A stretch of 64,000 bases of DNA from contig RDOF01000001.1 of NCBI GenBank assembly GCA_011365025.1, positions 210,283 through 274,282 on the forward strand, in the 5' to 3' direction. A program made the translations under genes and the position numbers. The notes beneath the pieces are model-generated. The model saw only the letters and a list, made by a program, of their open reading frames with translations. It made no database searches and was not told the origin of the DNA. This stretch comes from Candidatus Thorarchaeota archaeon. GTDB lineage: Archaea > Asgardarchaeota > Thorarchaeia > Thorarchaeales > Thorarchaeaceae. Positions 51,997 to 60,531 of the stretch are shown piece by piece; position 1 is the first letter of the stretch; the number at the start of each line of letters is the position of its first letter.

Positions 51997-52491
51997 CTAG
52001 GCTGCCACTTGGATTAGATCCTTCAGTCCATTGACAATTAGCTTGTATCCATTGAGCCTCTGCTTTGGATCTATGGCTACCATACCGTACGTTGGTACTC
52101 CCAACAAGTCTTGAACGCTTTCGGGCTTCATTGAGCCAGGAATATCTTGCTTGTTGGCAATCGCAATGATTTGCATTCCATCGAGCTCTTTCTTGTATTT
52201 CTGCAACAATTGGCGGGTCTTCAAAACTGCCTTGGGATTGCTTTCTGTAACGACGACAACCATTCTGCTGCCTTTCATCAAGTCCGCCCACATAAACTCG
52301 AAATGGGACTGACCTCCCATCTCTACAAGCGATACCTTGGTAGAACCATCAAGGGTGATTGTACCACAGTCCATCCCTGCTGTGGGCTGATAGTTCACCT
52401 GCAGTTTCTCCATTCTATCAGTCAGCAGCTTGATTAACGTGGATTTTCCCGCATATCCCGAGCCCATGAGGGCGACCTTGAAGTATCGAGT
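51997..52491 (-). CDS. Arf-like small GTPase
   Basis: 164 residues from ATG 52491; the frame is open to 52602. G1 is GSGYAGKST (11-19), G2 threonine is in QPTAGMDCG, G3 is VEMGGQSHFEF (WDxGGQ in Arf, here Glu replaces Asp) and G4 is IANKQDIPGS. Switch II GGQ and NKQDxPG point to the Arf/Arl branch. No myristoylation Gly or C-terminal prenyl Cys is visible. Expanded small GTPases are typical of Asgard genomes. It lies upstream of the rpoD operon on the same strand. Confidence 0.88.
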   Translation of the reverse strand, partial: TRYFKVALMGSGYAGKSTLIKLLTDRMEKLQVNYQPTAGMDCGTITLDGSTKVSLVEMGGQSHFEFMWADLMKGSRMVVVVTESNPKAVLKTRQLLQKYKKELDGMQIIAIANKQDIPGSMKPESVQDLLGVPTYGMVAIDPKQRLNGYKLIVNGLKDLIQVAA

Positions 52492-52720
52492 CATGTTATG
52501 AACCCCAAGTGGTTCGCTATGTTTGTCCTGTATGGGAAACATAATAGCTAATGTATTTTCCACGTAACACTGACTATTAGTCGCCAGCGCCTTCCTGCCC
52601 ACTACTTAAGGTTGCTGAGAGTGGCATCCAAAAGGCGCGGCATAGAAGAGCTTAACAGTCATCTGTTAGGCAAAAGTAAGCCACCAAAACGAGCCTTTCG
52701 GACACCACGGAGTTGAATGA

Positions 52721-53713
52721 ATGTCAAATACAGATCCCCGTTTCATTGTGATAACAAAGGGGGCTCTAGGAAAGGTAGATGACTTCTTGGAGGACTACAA
52801 GTATCCTGTCTTTGTCACAGATGCCTTTCTCCTTTCGGAGTACAAGACAGCAGTGGAAGACCTCATGGGCGCAGAGCAAACGTGGCTACTTGTTTCTGAG
52901 TATGAATCGGGAGAAGTATCCAAGATGACGGGGAAGGACATCATTCTTGGCTTCGGAGGAGGTCGAAGCTTAGATACTGCGAAGCTTCTGGCAAGAAGCA
53001 CAGAACTTGACTGGATAGCGGTTCCAACTGCAGCATCCCATGATGGCATAGCTAGCAATGTGGCTTCGGTATGTCATAATGGATATCGCTACTCCGAGAG
53101 ATGCAAGAGTCCCGTTGGTATCATTGCAGACCTCTCCATAATAGAGAAGGCCCCGCCTAAGCTCAAGCTTGCAGGTTTGGGTGATATTGTGTGCAAAGCC
53201 TCAAGTCTGGAGGAATGGGAACTTGCCCACAATGAACATGGGGAACCCTTTGACAGAAGTGTATACAGCCTTGTGAGATCCGCATTAGAGTCAGTGCTAA
53301 AGGACCAAAGCCTTCAGACATTGATTAGAGCCCTTATTGATGCAGGCAGAGCGATGAGCATCTTTGGTAGTTCGCGACCTTGCTCTGGTACGGAACATGC
53401 GATATCACATGCAATGGACCGAAACTCCAATGAGCTTCATGGTCTGCAGGTGGCCTTTGCGACGCCCTTGTGCCTGCACTTCCTTGAACGTGCGAGATAT
53501 GCTGAATATGACGCCCAAATGATGTATCAATTTCTTGTGGATAGGCAAATGCCACATACACTAAAGGAAATGAAGATGTCCCAGAATCAGTTCATTCAGC
53601 ACATACATCATGGATTGGATATAATGAAGAGCAGAAATCGATACTCGGTTTTAGAGCACCTAGAAATAGAAGATGCTGAGCTCAGTGAAGCATTGCATCG
53701 TTTTGGATACTAG
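52721..53713 (+). CDS. egsA: sn-glycerol-1-phosphate dehydrogenase
   Basis: 330 residues. It makes the archaeal lipid backbone G1P from dihydroxyacetone phosphate with NAD(P)H. Motifs are IILGFGGGRSLDTAKLLA (nucleotide), AVPTAASHDGIASNVASV, LAGLGDIVCKASSLEEWELA and the metal ligands in CSGTEHAISHAMD and ELHGLQVAFAT. Iron-dependent alcohol dehydrogenase superfamily. It starts about 8 nt after CGGAG. Confidence 0.95.
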   Translation: MSNTDPRFIVITKGALGKVDDFLEDYKYPVFVTDAFLLSEYKTAVEDLMGAEQTWLLVSEYESGEVSKMTGKDIILGFGGGRSLDTAKLLARSTELDWIAVPTAASHDGIASNVASVCHNGYRYSERCKSPVGIIADLSIIEKAPPKLKLAGLGDIVCKASSLEEWELAHNEHGEPFDRSVYSLVRSALESVLKDQSLQTLIRALIDAGRAMSIFGSSRPCSGTEHAISHAMDRNSNELHGLQVAFATPLCLHFLERARYAEYDAQMMYQFLVDRQMPHTLKEMKMSQNQFIQHIHHGLDIMKSRNRYSVLEHLEIEDAELSEALHRFGY

Positions 53714-53747
53714 GTAGCGATTGCCTAGCGCTTTCACACTTCGACAG

Positions 53748-53756
53748 TTTTAAAAG
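53748..53756 (+). promoter_or_regulatory. TATA box of the L7Ae-eS28-eL24 operon
   Basis: TTTTAAAAG, about 90 bp before the L7Ae start. The expected transcript start near 53780 gives a ~65-nt leader containing a CACGC/GCGTG hairpin. Confidence 0.5.
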
Positions 53757-53844
53757 AAAGAGGAGATTGGGCGGACGAAGCACGCATGTTCGCGTGTCAT
53801 GGTTAACGATTTCATACCAATGAAGTGAATACAGAGGTAGAAAA

Positions 53845-54216
53845 ATGCCAAAGCCTTCGTTTATTGAATGGGAAGCTACTGAGGAGCTTCAGAAGAAGTC
53901 TCTTGAAGCCCTTGAGGTAGCTAAGGATACAGGTCGTATCAAAAAAGGAATTAATGAAACCACAAAGAGCATCGAACGTGGAATTGCTCGTCTTGTGATT
54001 ATCGCTGAAGACGTTGAGCCCCCAGAGGTCATAATGTACCTTCCAGGACTCTGCGACGACAGAAAAGCCCCGTACATCTTCGTGCCTAGCAAGAAGAATC
54101 TTGGAGCAGCTGCGGGTATTGAAAGGCCCACTGCAGCGGTTGCAATCATTGTTGAGGGGAAAGCAAAGGATCTTGTCGAAGATGTTGTTGGCAAGGTTAA
54201 TGCTCTTCGGAAGTAA
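53845..54216 (+). CDS. rpl7ae: Ribosomal protein eL8 / L7Ae
   Basis: 123 residues. It binds kink-turns in rRNA, box C/D and H/ACA guide RNAs and RNase [44 protein letters not shown] and [20 protein letters not shown] are the family core. It is followed by eS28 and eL24, and Nop10, another H/ACA partner, is encoded at 13513. Confidence 0.96.
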   Translation: MPKPSFIEWEATEELQKKSLEALEVAKDTGRIKKGINETTKSIERGIARLVIIAEDVEPPEVIMYLPGLCDDRKAPYIFVPSKKNLGAAAGIERPTAAVAIIVEGKAKDLVEDVVGKVNALRK

Positions 54217-54238
54217 TACTCTCAGGTGATGGCCTCCA

Positions 54239-54469
54239 ATGAGTAAGAAAGAAGATGAAGTTGAAACTCCATCAATTCCTGCTGAAGTGATACAGCTCCT
54301 AGGACGCACGGGGGTTACAGGAGAGATCACTCAGGTGCGAGTGAAGATACTTGATGGCAGAGATAAGGGACGTGTCTTGACCCGTAATGTCAAGGGACCA
54401 GTCAGAATGGGTGACATTCTGATTCTCCGAGAAACTGAACGTGAAGCACGTAAAATGAGGAGGCGCTAA
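54239..54469 (+). CDS. rps28e: Ribosomal protein eS28
   Basis: 76 residues. [20 protein letters not shown] then [20 protein letters not shown] and the terminal RRR is the eS28 signature. GGTGAT 10 nt upstream sets the start. Confidence 0.95.
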   Translation: MSKKEDEVETPSIPAEVIQLLGRTGVTGEITQVRVKILDGRDKGRVLTRNVKGPVRMGDILILRETEREARKMRRR

Positions 54470-54473
54470 GCGC

Positions 54474-54674
54474 ATGGTAGGCACTCAGAAATGCGTGTTT
54501 TGCGGCAAGGATATTGAACCGGGGACAGGAATGGCCTTTGTGCAAACAAAGGATGGATCAGTTCTGTGGTTCTGCTCGAACAAGTGCAAAACTGCTAGGC
54601 TCAAGCGCCGGATGAGACCACGGGACACAAAGTGGACCGCTGGTTATGAGAAAGGCGGAAAGTCTAAACGATAA
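54474..54674 (+). CDS. rpl24e: Ribosomal protein eL24
   Basis: 66 residues with zinc site KCVFCGKDIEPGTGMAFVQT and FCSNKCKTARLKRRMRPRDT. It starts 4 bp after eS28. In many archaea ndk and the aIF5B gene follow directly; here the ndk is inverted. Confidence 0.95.
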   Translation: MVGTQKCVFCGKDIEPGTGMAFVQTKDGSVLWFCSNKCKTARLKRRMRPRDTKWTAGYEKGGKSKR

Positions 54675-54730
54675 TCTTTCCGAGATTGCAAAATCGAGGA
54701 AACGGTGGCATTTCGGTGCCACCAATGATT

Positions 54731-55393
54731 TCATTTTTTCTTGACTTCTTCAATAATGAAGTCAAACACTGCCTTTGATAGAGAGATTATCTCTAATTCT
54801 TCGACTCCTTCTGCATCCATTCCATATAGCTGTTGAAGGGATGAAAGAATAGCTTTTGATGTATTGCCCTCTTCAATTGCCTGCTTAACGACTTTTCTGA
54901 TTTCCATGGTATTGTCAAAGTTGTTTGGTAAGTACCTATCAACATAGGCTTTTGCCGCCGCTTTGGCATCCTCAGATAGTAGGAGACCGCCCTCCTCCTT
55001 CCACAACTCAATCTCGGTAGCTGCCGTTTCCTGGGCATCGGATGCATGTGCAATATTAATCCCAGCCCAAGTACCATATCTCCCTCTGAGGGAGTCTGGC
55101 GATGCCTTTTGTACAAAAGTAGCTCCAAGGGCATCTCTTACGCCTTCAATGACTTCATCAGCTTCAAGTATCATTGCCAAGACCCTTGCTGAGGTAATGA
55201 ATTGAACAAGCCAAGGAAAGAATGGCTTTTCAGAGTGTATAGCATAATGCATTCTAGCGAGTCTTTCGGAAACCTTCATCTCCTTGAAGGCTCTGACAGT
55301 GTATCCCCTATCCATCAGTGTTTTGAGCACCTGAGCGCCAACTGTCCTTCTGACTGCTCCGTCTGGTTTGATTACAACAAGTGATTGTTCCAT
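54731..55393 (-). CDS. ndk: Nucleoside diphosphate kinase with C-terminal extension
   Basis: 220 residues from the ATG giving MEQSLVVIKPDGAVRRTVGA; a frame upstream to 55471 is open. It balances NTP pools by phosphate transfer through His in INIAHASDAQETA. The kinase core ends near residue 145; about 75 extra residues follow, mostly helical (EDAKAAAKAYVDRYLPNNFD, then KVVKQAIEEGNTSKAILSSL). NDKs are usually ~150 residues. The gene is on the opposite strand from its normal partners eL24 and aIF5B. Confidence 0.92.
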   Translation of the reverse strand: MEQSLVVIKPDGAVRRTVGAQVLKTLMDRGYTVRAFKEMKVSERLARMHYAIHSEKPFFPWLVQFITSARVLAMILEADEVIEGVRDALGATFVQKASPDSLRGRYGTWAGINIAHASDAQETAATEIELWKEEGGLLLSEDAKAAAKAYVDRYLPNNFDNTMEIRKVVKQAIEEGNTSKAILSSLQQLYGMDAEGVEELEIISLSKAVFDFIIEEVKKK

Positions 55394-55558
55394 GGGTCCA
55401 TCACACCATTGGTCATCATTACCGGCGACCAAAGTCACGGGTATTTTAGCCTTGTGACGGACACAGCTCAATCCTCTGGATTCGATGTAGGTACTAGCGA
55501 CACTTTGATAAATGTCGACTAGATGGCGCAGGTTAGCTCTGTTTGTGAGGTGTTGCCA

Positions 55559-57355
55559 ATGTCCAAATCAGAAATGAAGAAAGGTTCAAAGTTACGTTCT
55601 CCCATTGTGACTGTCCTTGGGCACATTGACCACGGCAAAACCTCGCTTCTGGATAAAATGCGTGGGACTGCAGTTCAAGACCGAGAGGCTGCAGGAATAA
55701 CTCAGCATATTGGCGCCTCGTTCTTTCCCACAGAAACTATCCAGTCGATATGTGGTGATTTGCTCAAGGCCGTAAAAACAGAGCTCACAATCGATGGATT
55801 GCTCTTCATTGATACTCCTGGACATGAAGCATATCTCAATCTTCGCCGAAGAGGAGGAGCTATTGCGGATATTGCGATTTTGGTTGTGGACTTGAATGAG
55901 GGGGCTCTCACCCAGACCTACGAATCATTAAAGATTCTCCAGTCGGGTAGAACGCCCTTTCTTGTGGCAGCAAATAAGCTCGACAAAGTGCCGGGTTGGA
56001 GAGCTAAACCGGGACTGGGACTTGCTCAAGCGATAAAGGCACAGGGCATGTCGACTCAGAATGAAGTAGATAGGCGAATTTACGAGATTGTAGGAGCACT
56101 ATCAGCCAATGGGTACGACTCTGAACGATTTGATCGGGTAAAGGATTTCACCAAGTCAGTTGCTATAGTTCCGACCAGTGCCAAGACAGGAGAAGGAATT
56201 CCTGAATTGCTTATGGTTCTATCAGGTTTGACGCAGCAATACATGAAAGAGAGACTAGTAGTAACTCAAGGGCCAGCAAGAGGGGCAATTCTGGAAGTAC
56301 GCGAAGAGACCGGTCTCGGAATAACTTTGGATACGATTATCTACGAAGGTATCCTTAGAAAAACGGATACTATCGTCGTAGGAGGACTTGATGACACCAT
56401 TGTTGCGAAAATTAGGGCCTTGCTGCAACCCAAACCACTCGATGAGATTCGTGACCCTAAGGAGAAATTCACACCAGTGGATGTTGTTCATGCTGCAGCA
56501 GGCGTCAAGATAGTTGCTCCGGATATTGAAGGAGCGGTGGCTGGTGCGCCAGTCTATGCTGTCCAAGACTTGGAACAACTTGAGGCAATCAAGAAGAAGG
56601 TGAAAGAAGAAGTAAGTGCTATTCGAATCCAACGCGATTCTTCAGGTATAGTTGTGAAGACGGATACACTCGGTTCCCTTGAGGCAGTGACTCAGTTTCT
56701 TCAAGACAGGAAAGTTCCAGTTCGAGTAGCTGATGTAGGTCCAATTGTAAAGCGTGACATAGTCGAAGCCAACGCAGCAGGAGACGAAGATCCTCTGAAT
56801 GCAGTGGTGCTTGGCTTTAATGTTAAATTTGCCCCAGATATCGAGGACCTAGCTGCGGAATATGGTGTTGAGGTCTTTCTCAACGAAGTAATTTATCGAC
56901 TATATGACGAATATAATGCATGGGTCATTGTAAAGCGGGAACAGGCAAAAGCAGACTCGCTGGGGTCCATCATTCGTCCAGGTAAGCTTGAGTTAATGCC
57001 GGACTATGTTTTCAGACAAAAGAATCCTGCAATAGTAGGTGTCAAAGTCCATGGTCTCATTAAGCCACGAACAGGTGTAATCAATGCGGAAGGAAAGCGT
57101 GTAGGAACAATTCTTCAAATTCAGGACAGAAGCGTTGTTATAGAAGAGGCCACGGATGGCATGGAAGTGGCTGTGTCCATTAGAGGACCAACTATTGGTC
57201 GACAAGTGAAGAGCGACGAAGTGCTCTATGTGGACATTCCAGACAAACACATTTTGGCAATAAGAAAGAAATTCTTGGAAGATATCACCCCGCCAGAGAG
57301 AGAAGTCCTAGAAGAAATCATACAGATCAGACGTGAAACTGGGGCTTTCATTTAG
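55559..57355 (+). CDS. infB: Translation initiation factor aIF5B
   Basis: 598 residues from ATG 55559, which has GAGGTG 6 nt upstream; ATG 55523 is in frame but lacks a ribosome site. Translational GTPase: VTVLGHIDHGKTSLLDKMRG, LLFIDTPGHEAYLNLRRRGG and VAANKLDKVPGWR. Domain II and III and the C-terminal half match eukaryotic eIF5B, not bacterial IF2. It promotes subunit joining. It has no intein. Confidence 0.95.
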   Translation: MSKSEMKKGSKLRSPIVTVLGHIDHGKTSLLDKMRGTAVQDREAAGITQHIGASFFPTETIQSICGDLLKAVKTELTIDGLLFIDTPGHEAYLNLRRRGGAIADIAILVVDLNEGALTQTYESLKILQSGRTPFLVAANKLDKVPGWRAKPGLGLAQAIKAQGMSTQNEVDRRIYEIVGALSANGYDSERFDRVKDFTKSVAIVPTSAKTGEGIPELLMVLSGLTQQYMKERLVVTQGPARGAILEVREETGLGITLDTIIYEGILRKTDTIVVGGLDDTIVAKIRALLQPKPLDEIRDPKEKFTPVDVVHAAAGVKIVAPDIEGAVAGAPVYAVQDLEQLEAIKKKVKEEVSAIRIQRDSSGIVVKTDTLGSLEAVTQFLQDRKVPVRVADVGPIVKRDIVEANAAGDEDPLNAVVLGFNVKFAPDIEDLAAEYGVEVFLNEVIYRLYDEYNAWVIVKREQAKADSLGSIIRPGKLELMPDYVFRQKNPAIVGVKVHGLIKPRTGVINAEGKRVGTILQIQDRSVVIEEATDGMEVAVSIRGPTIGRQVKSDEVLYVDIPDKHILAIRKKFLEDITPPEREVLEEIIQIRRETGAFI

Positions 57356-57400
57356 CTTCCAGGGCACTTGACCTTAGCTACAAAGAGCCAATTGACAACG

Positions 57401-57408
57401 TTTTTAGG
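57401..57408 (+). promoter_or_regulatory. TATA box of the SRP RNA gene
   Basis: TTTTTAGG, centred about 27 bp before the inferred 5' end of the 7S RNA at 57431, the spacing expected for an archaeal promoter. Confidence 0.5.
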
Positions 57409-57430
57409 GGAAACTGTGGAGATTCCAAAA

Positions 57431-57743
57431 TGCAGCGGGTAGGGCGGGCCGTTTGCCGCGGCCGCGACCACATGGCAATAGTGGCGCCAGTAACACCGTG
57501 GAGGCTGAACCCCGACCCTAGCAGGTTTCGTTGCGGGACGTTGACGAGTGGTCTCTGAAGTCTGTCACGGGTGAAGCAACATTCGTAGGTCTGTTGTGAT
57601 TGCCTTAAACATCCGAACCGAGTCAGGCCCTGGCGGGAACAGCTCTAAGGATGAGTGGTGGAGCCTCAGAGGGTGCTGCTTTGAGAAACGCTTCGATTAT
57701 GCCTGTTGGGGAAAGGACAGACGATACATCGTGGGCCGCTGCA
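57431..57743 (+). ncRNA. ffs: Signal recognition particle (7S) RNA
   Basis: About 313 nt. Ends pair as TGCAGCGG (57431-57438) with CCGCTGCA (57736-57743), the archaeal helix 1. Helix 8 is diagnostic: CATCC...GAGTCAGGCCC, loop TGGC, GGGAACAGCTC...GGATG, carrying the conserved SRP54-binding symmetric loop (GTCAGG opposite AACAG). GTAACACC in the 5' part fits the Alu-domain loops. It lies 75 bp after aIF5B with its own TATA box. The exact ends are estimates from pairing. Confidence 0.88.
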
Positions 57744-57881
57744 CCTTCTTGTACCTGTGAAACTCCTCGGGCTGTCTTGGAGTTTAATACATAAGCTGTG
57801 TGAAATTAAGAAATAGCCAAATCAAATGCATCTGAAGCATACTATGGTACGATGTTCAATCCGTCCTGCATGTTAACGTGT

Positions 57882-58229
57882 CTAGAAACCGAGAAATGTC
57901 CTATATCTCTCCAGATTTTTTCTATGCTCATCTCCAGCCTTTGCGAACCATTCTTCTAGGATATCGCACCCATAGTCTTCGCAATGCGCACAGGTTTCCA
58001 CTCCACGTTGGAAAGCACATTGATGAACTGGGCAGTTTGAAACAAATGCGAAGTGGGGTCCATTTGATTTGCATCCAGCGCAGTCCAAGGTTTCCGGAGA
58101 AACTGGGAAGTCAGGGCTATTCCACTTTTCTGCAGTTTCTTGTCGAAGCTTGTCATCATTGTTGACGAAAGCAAGATGTGCAGGACATGATGAACACCAG
58201 AGGCCACAATAGGCTCTGATAATATCATT
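57882..58229 (-). CDS. DUF3795 cysteine-rich protein (copy 2)
   Basis: 115 residues from the ATG giving MNDIIRAYCG; the frame is open to 58244. AYCGLWCSSCPAHLAF, LDCAGCKSNGPHF and QRGVETCAHCEDYGCDILEE match the copy at 1179-1520 closely around the Cys positions. Metal-binding is expected; the function is unknown. It ends about 140 bp after the SRP RNA and converges on it. Confidence 0.8.
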   Translation of the reverse strand, partial: NDIIRAYCGLWCSSCPAHLAFVNNDDKLRQETAEKWNSPDFPVSPETLDCAGCKSNGPHFAFVSNCPVHQCAFQRGVETCAHCEDYGCDILEEWFAKAGDEHRKNLERYRTFLGF

Positions 58230-58414
58230 CATGAGAAATGTCATATCGCTAACAACATAAAAGTTGAACAGATGACCGGAATTAATTGAAGGCGATGGAC
58301 AAACGGGGTACGCATTCCGGAAACACTTAAAGCCGAGGCGTTCGGTGACCGAATTAATGCTAAGATAGCCGTTTTATAGATTCGGTTATTATTAAATAGA
58401 AGGATAGCTATTCA

Positions 58415-60214
58415 ATGCAGGAGAAGTCAATAACAAGCTACCAGTCTAGGGTTTACATATTGGGAGCGATTGTTGGGGTTGTTTCTGGATTTGTGGCAAT
58501 TGGGTTCAGATTGCTGATTCTGGGAATTAGTATTTCTTTTGCAGTTGTGCCTCAAACGATTGGATTGCTTGGATGGCTTCTAATTCCGGCACTTGGTGGT
58601 ATTCTAGTATCTTTCATAGTGGTGAATTATGCCCCGGAAGCAAGGGGCCATGGTGTACCAGAGATTATGGATGCCTATGCTCGTCGAGGTGGCAAAATCC
58701 GGTTCAGAGTCCCTCTCCTAAAGAGCCTTGCTTCCGCTATATGTATCGGTTCCGGAGGTTCCTGCGGAAGAGAAGGTCCGATTGCACAGATTGGCGGTGG
58801 GGTTGGCTCTCTTATTGCAACGAAACTGAAACTTGACACTAGAACAACAAAGACGCTTGTGGTCTGTGGCGTTTCATCGGGTATTGCAGCCACCTTTAAT
58901 GCTCCACTTGGGGGCACTTTGTTTGGTATCGAGGTCATAGCAGGCGGAATAGTGGGCTTCTCTATCATACCCGTGATCATATCATCGGTTATTTCGACTG
59001 CAGTAGTTGATACAATTCTTGGTTCGCAACCCTCATTCCAAGCACCATTCTTCGTCATGGGTAACTATCTGGAACTGGGTCTCTACTTCATGTTAGGTCT
59101 CCTTCTTGGACTCGTGAGCGTGCTTTGGACTCGTGGATTCTACAAGGTGGAGAATCTCTTCGAAAGGCTAAGAGCTCCTAGGCATATCATTGCGGTGATT
59201 GGCGGTCTTATTGTGGGGGCAATTGCAATACTCACTCTGATGGTTGAGAATTCTACTGGATATGTTGGTGCATTCAAACCTGGAGAACCATACTTCCCCG
59301 CAGTGATGGGAGTGGGGTATGCTTTCATTGATGCCACTCTTTTAGGAACTGTGTCACTAGCAGCACTGGCCATATTGGGAGTTGCAAAGGCTCTTGCGAC
59401 ATCTATTACTCTTGGTTCAGGCGGCTCGGGCGGCATCTTTGCACCTACATTGTTTATTGGTACTTCGCTGGGAGGGACGTTCGGACTACTTTTCTACACT
59501 TTCTTCCCCACCGTAGTTCCTCAGCCAATGGCTTATGCATTGGTGGGGATGGCCGCTCTCTTTGCAGGTTCTGGCAGGGCGCCAATAACCTGTATTGTCA
59601 TCATCATGGAGATGACCAACGACTACTCCTTCATCCTTCCCCTCATGATAGCAGTATCAGCCTCCTTTCTTGTTTCCTCACTCATTGAGAAAGAGAGCCT
59701 ATACACATTGAAACTAGAACGTAGAGGCATCCATGTGAGAAGAGGACACTATATCAGCGCCCTACGGGAAGTAAGGGCCGACCATGTGATGAGTAAGGAC
59801 CCCACCGTTCTAACGCCTGAGATGACAACTGAGGAGGTCTTAAGAATCGTTGATAGAACACAACACACGAAGTTTCCTGTTGTGGATAAGATGGGGCTTG
59901 TTGTGGGGTGTCTCATAACAGAGGACCTATTTCGGGAAACTGTAGAGGGCAAGCAATATCAAGTCAAGGATTTGATGAGTACCGACTTCCTCCATATTAG
60001 TCCGGATTGTACAATGGATAGTGTTCTACGTGGAATGCTCGAACGAGATGAGGGCCATGCAGTAGTTGTAGATGCACGAGTACCAAACGTGATGCTTGGC
60101 TTCGTCACCAAGGCTGATGTTCTTAGAGCCTATCAAATAGCAATAGTCAGATTGCAGGAAGAGGGAGAATCCGTTGAGGCAATTGATCCACTTGAAACGA
60201 TTGACATTATATAA
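58415..60214 (+). CDS. ClC-family chloride transporter with two CBS domains (copy 1)
   Basis: 599 residues. It has about 18 helices with ClC selectivity segments GHGVPEIMDAYARRGGKIR, GSGGSCGREGPIAQIGGGVG (gating Glu in GREGP) and LGSGGSGGIFAPTLFIG. The GHGVP replaces the GSGIP of the E. coli antiporter. Two CBS domains follow (DHVMSKDPTVLTPEMTTEEV, VKDLMSTDFLHISPDCTMDS), which bind nucleotides. It is closely related to copy 2 at 60532-62331. TTTTATAG near 58371 may be its TATA box. Confidence 0.93.
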   Translation: MQEKSITSYQSRVYILGAIVGVVSGFVAIGFRLLILGISISFAVVPQTIGLLGWLLIPALGGILVSFIVVNYAPEARGHGVPEIMDAYARRGGKIRFRVPLLKSLASAICIGSGGSCGREGPIAQIGGGVGSLIATKLKLDTRTTKTLVVCGVSSGIAATFNAPLGGTLFGIEVIAGGIVGFSIIPVIISSVISTAVVDTILGSQPSFQAPFFVMGNYLELGLYFMLGLLLGLVSVLWTRGFYKVENLFERLRAPRHIIAVIGGLIVGAIAILTLMVENSTGYVGAFKPGEPYFPAVMGVGYAFIDATLLGTVSLAALAILGVAKALATSITLGSGGSGGIFAPTLFIGTSLGGTFGLLFYTFFPTVVPQPMAYALVGMAALFAGSGRAPITCIVIIMEMTNDYSFILPLMIAVSASFLVSSLIEKESLYTLKLERRGIHVRRGHYISALREVRADHVMSKDPTVLTPEMTTEEVLRIVDRTQHTKFPVVDKMGLVVGCLITEDLFRETVEGKQYQVKDLMSTDFLHISPDCTMDSVLRGMLERDEGHAVVVDARVPNVMLGFVTKADVLRAYQIAIVRLQEEGESVEAIDPLETIDII

Positions 60215-60303
60215 TAGATGCTCTTGTCTTCTTCGCTTTCCTCTTTGACGGATGCCGGCGTAATATTTCGATAGGGATGTAAACTTTCGATGAGAGAAGG
60301 CAG

Positions 60304-60416
60304 TGGCGCTGGGGGAGGGATTTGAACCCTCGAGTCCTACGGACACTGGATTTTTGCAGTGCCGCCTATGGCAGCCAATAGCAATCCAGCTCCCTGCCAG
60401 GCTAGGATACCCCAGC
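60304..60416 (-). tRNA. tRNA-Ser(GCT) with an intron
   Basis: 113 nt with encoded CCA. The acceptor GCTGGGG pairs with CCCCAGC; the discriminator is G as expected for serine. The D arm is TCC...GGA. The anticodon stem CTGGA/TCCAG closes a loop that reads TTGCTAA after removal of the intron, anticodon GCT. The long variable arm GTCC-GTA-GGAC and T-arm GAGGG-TTCAAAT-CCCTC confirm a class II tRNA. It lies between the two ClC genes. Confidence 0.92.
60352..60378 (-). other. tRNA-Ser intron at 37/38
   Basis: 27 nt. The bulge-helix-bulge is perfect: loop bases TTGC pair with GCAA at the intron's 3' end, and bulges TAT and AAA hold the cuts after their second bases. Confidence 0.85.
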
Positions 60417-60531
60417 ACGAGTATTGCCACTGAAAAGCCTTCATCTCATAAAGATTGTGTCAGGTTTGTGTCATATGTCAAAATGCGAAGTTCAAGCTCA
60501 ATCTATTTTCTAGTTATTTGGCCTCTGCAAA

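Noticed and set aside
53770..53840. Possible kink-turn for L7Ae autoregulation in the L7Ae leader
   Set aside because: There is a CACGC/GCGTG hairpin, but the tandem G-A pairs that define a kink-turn are not visible.
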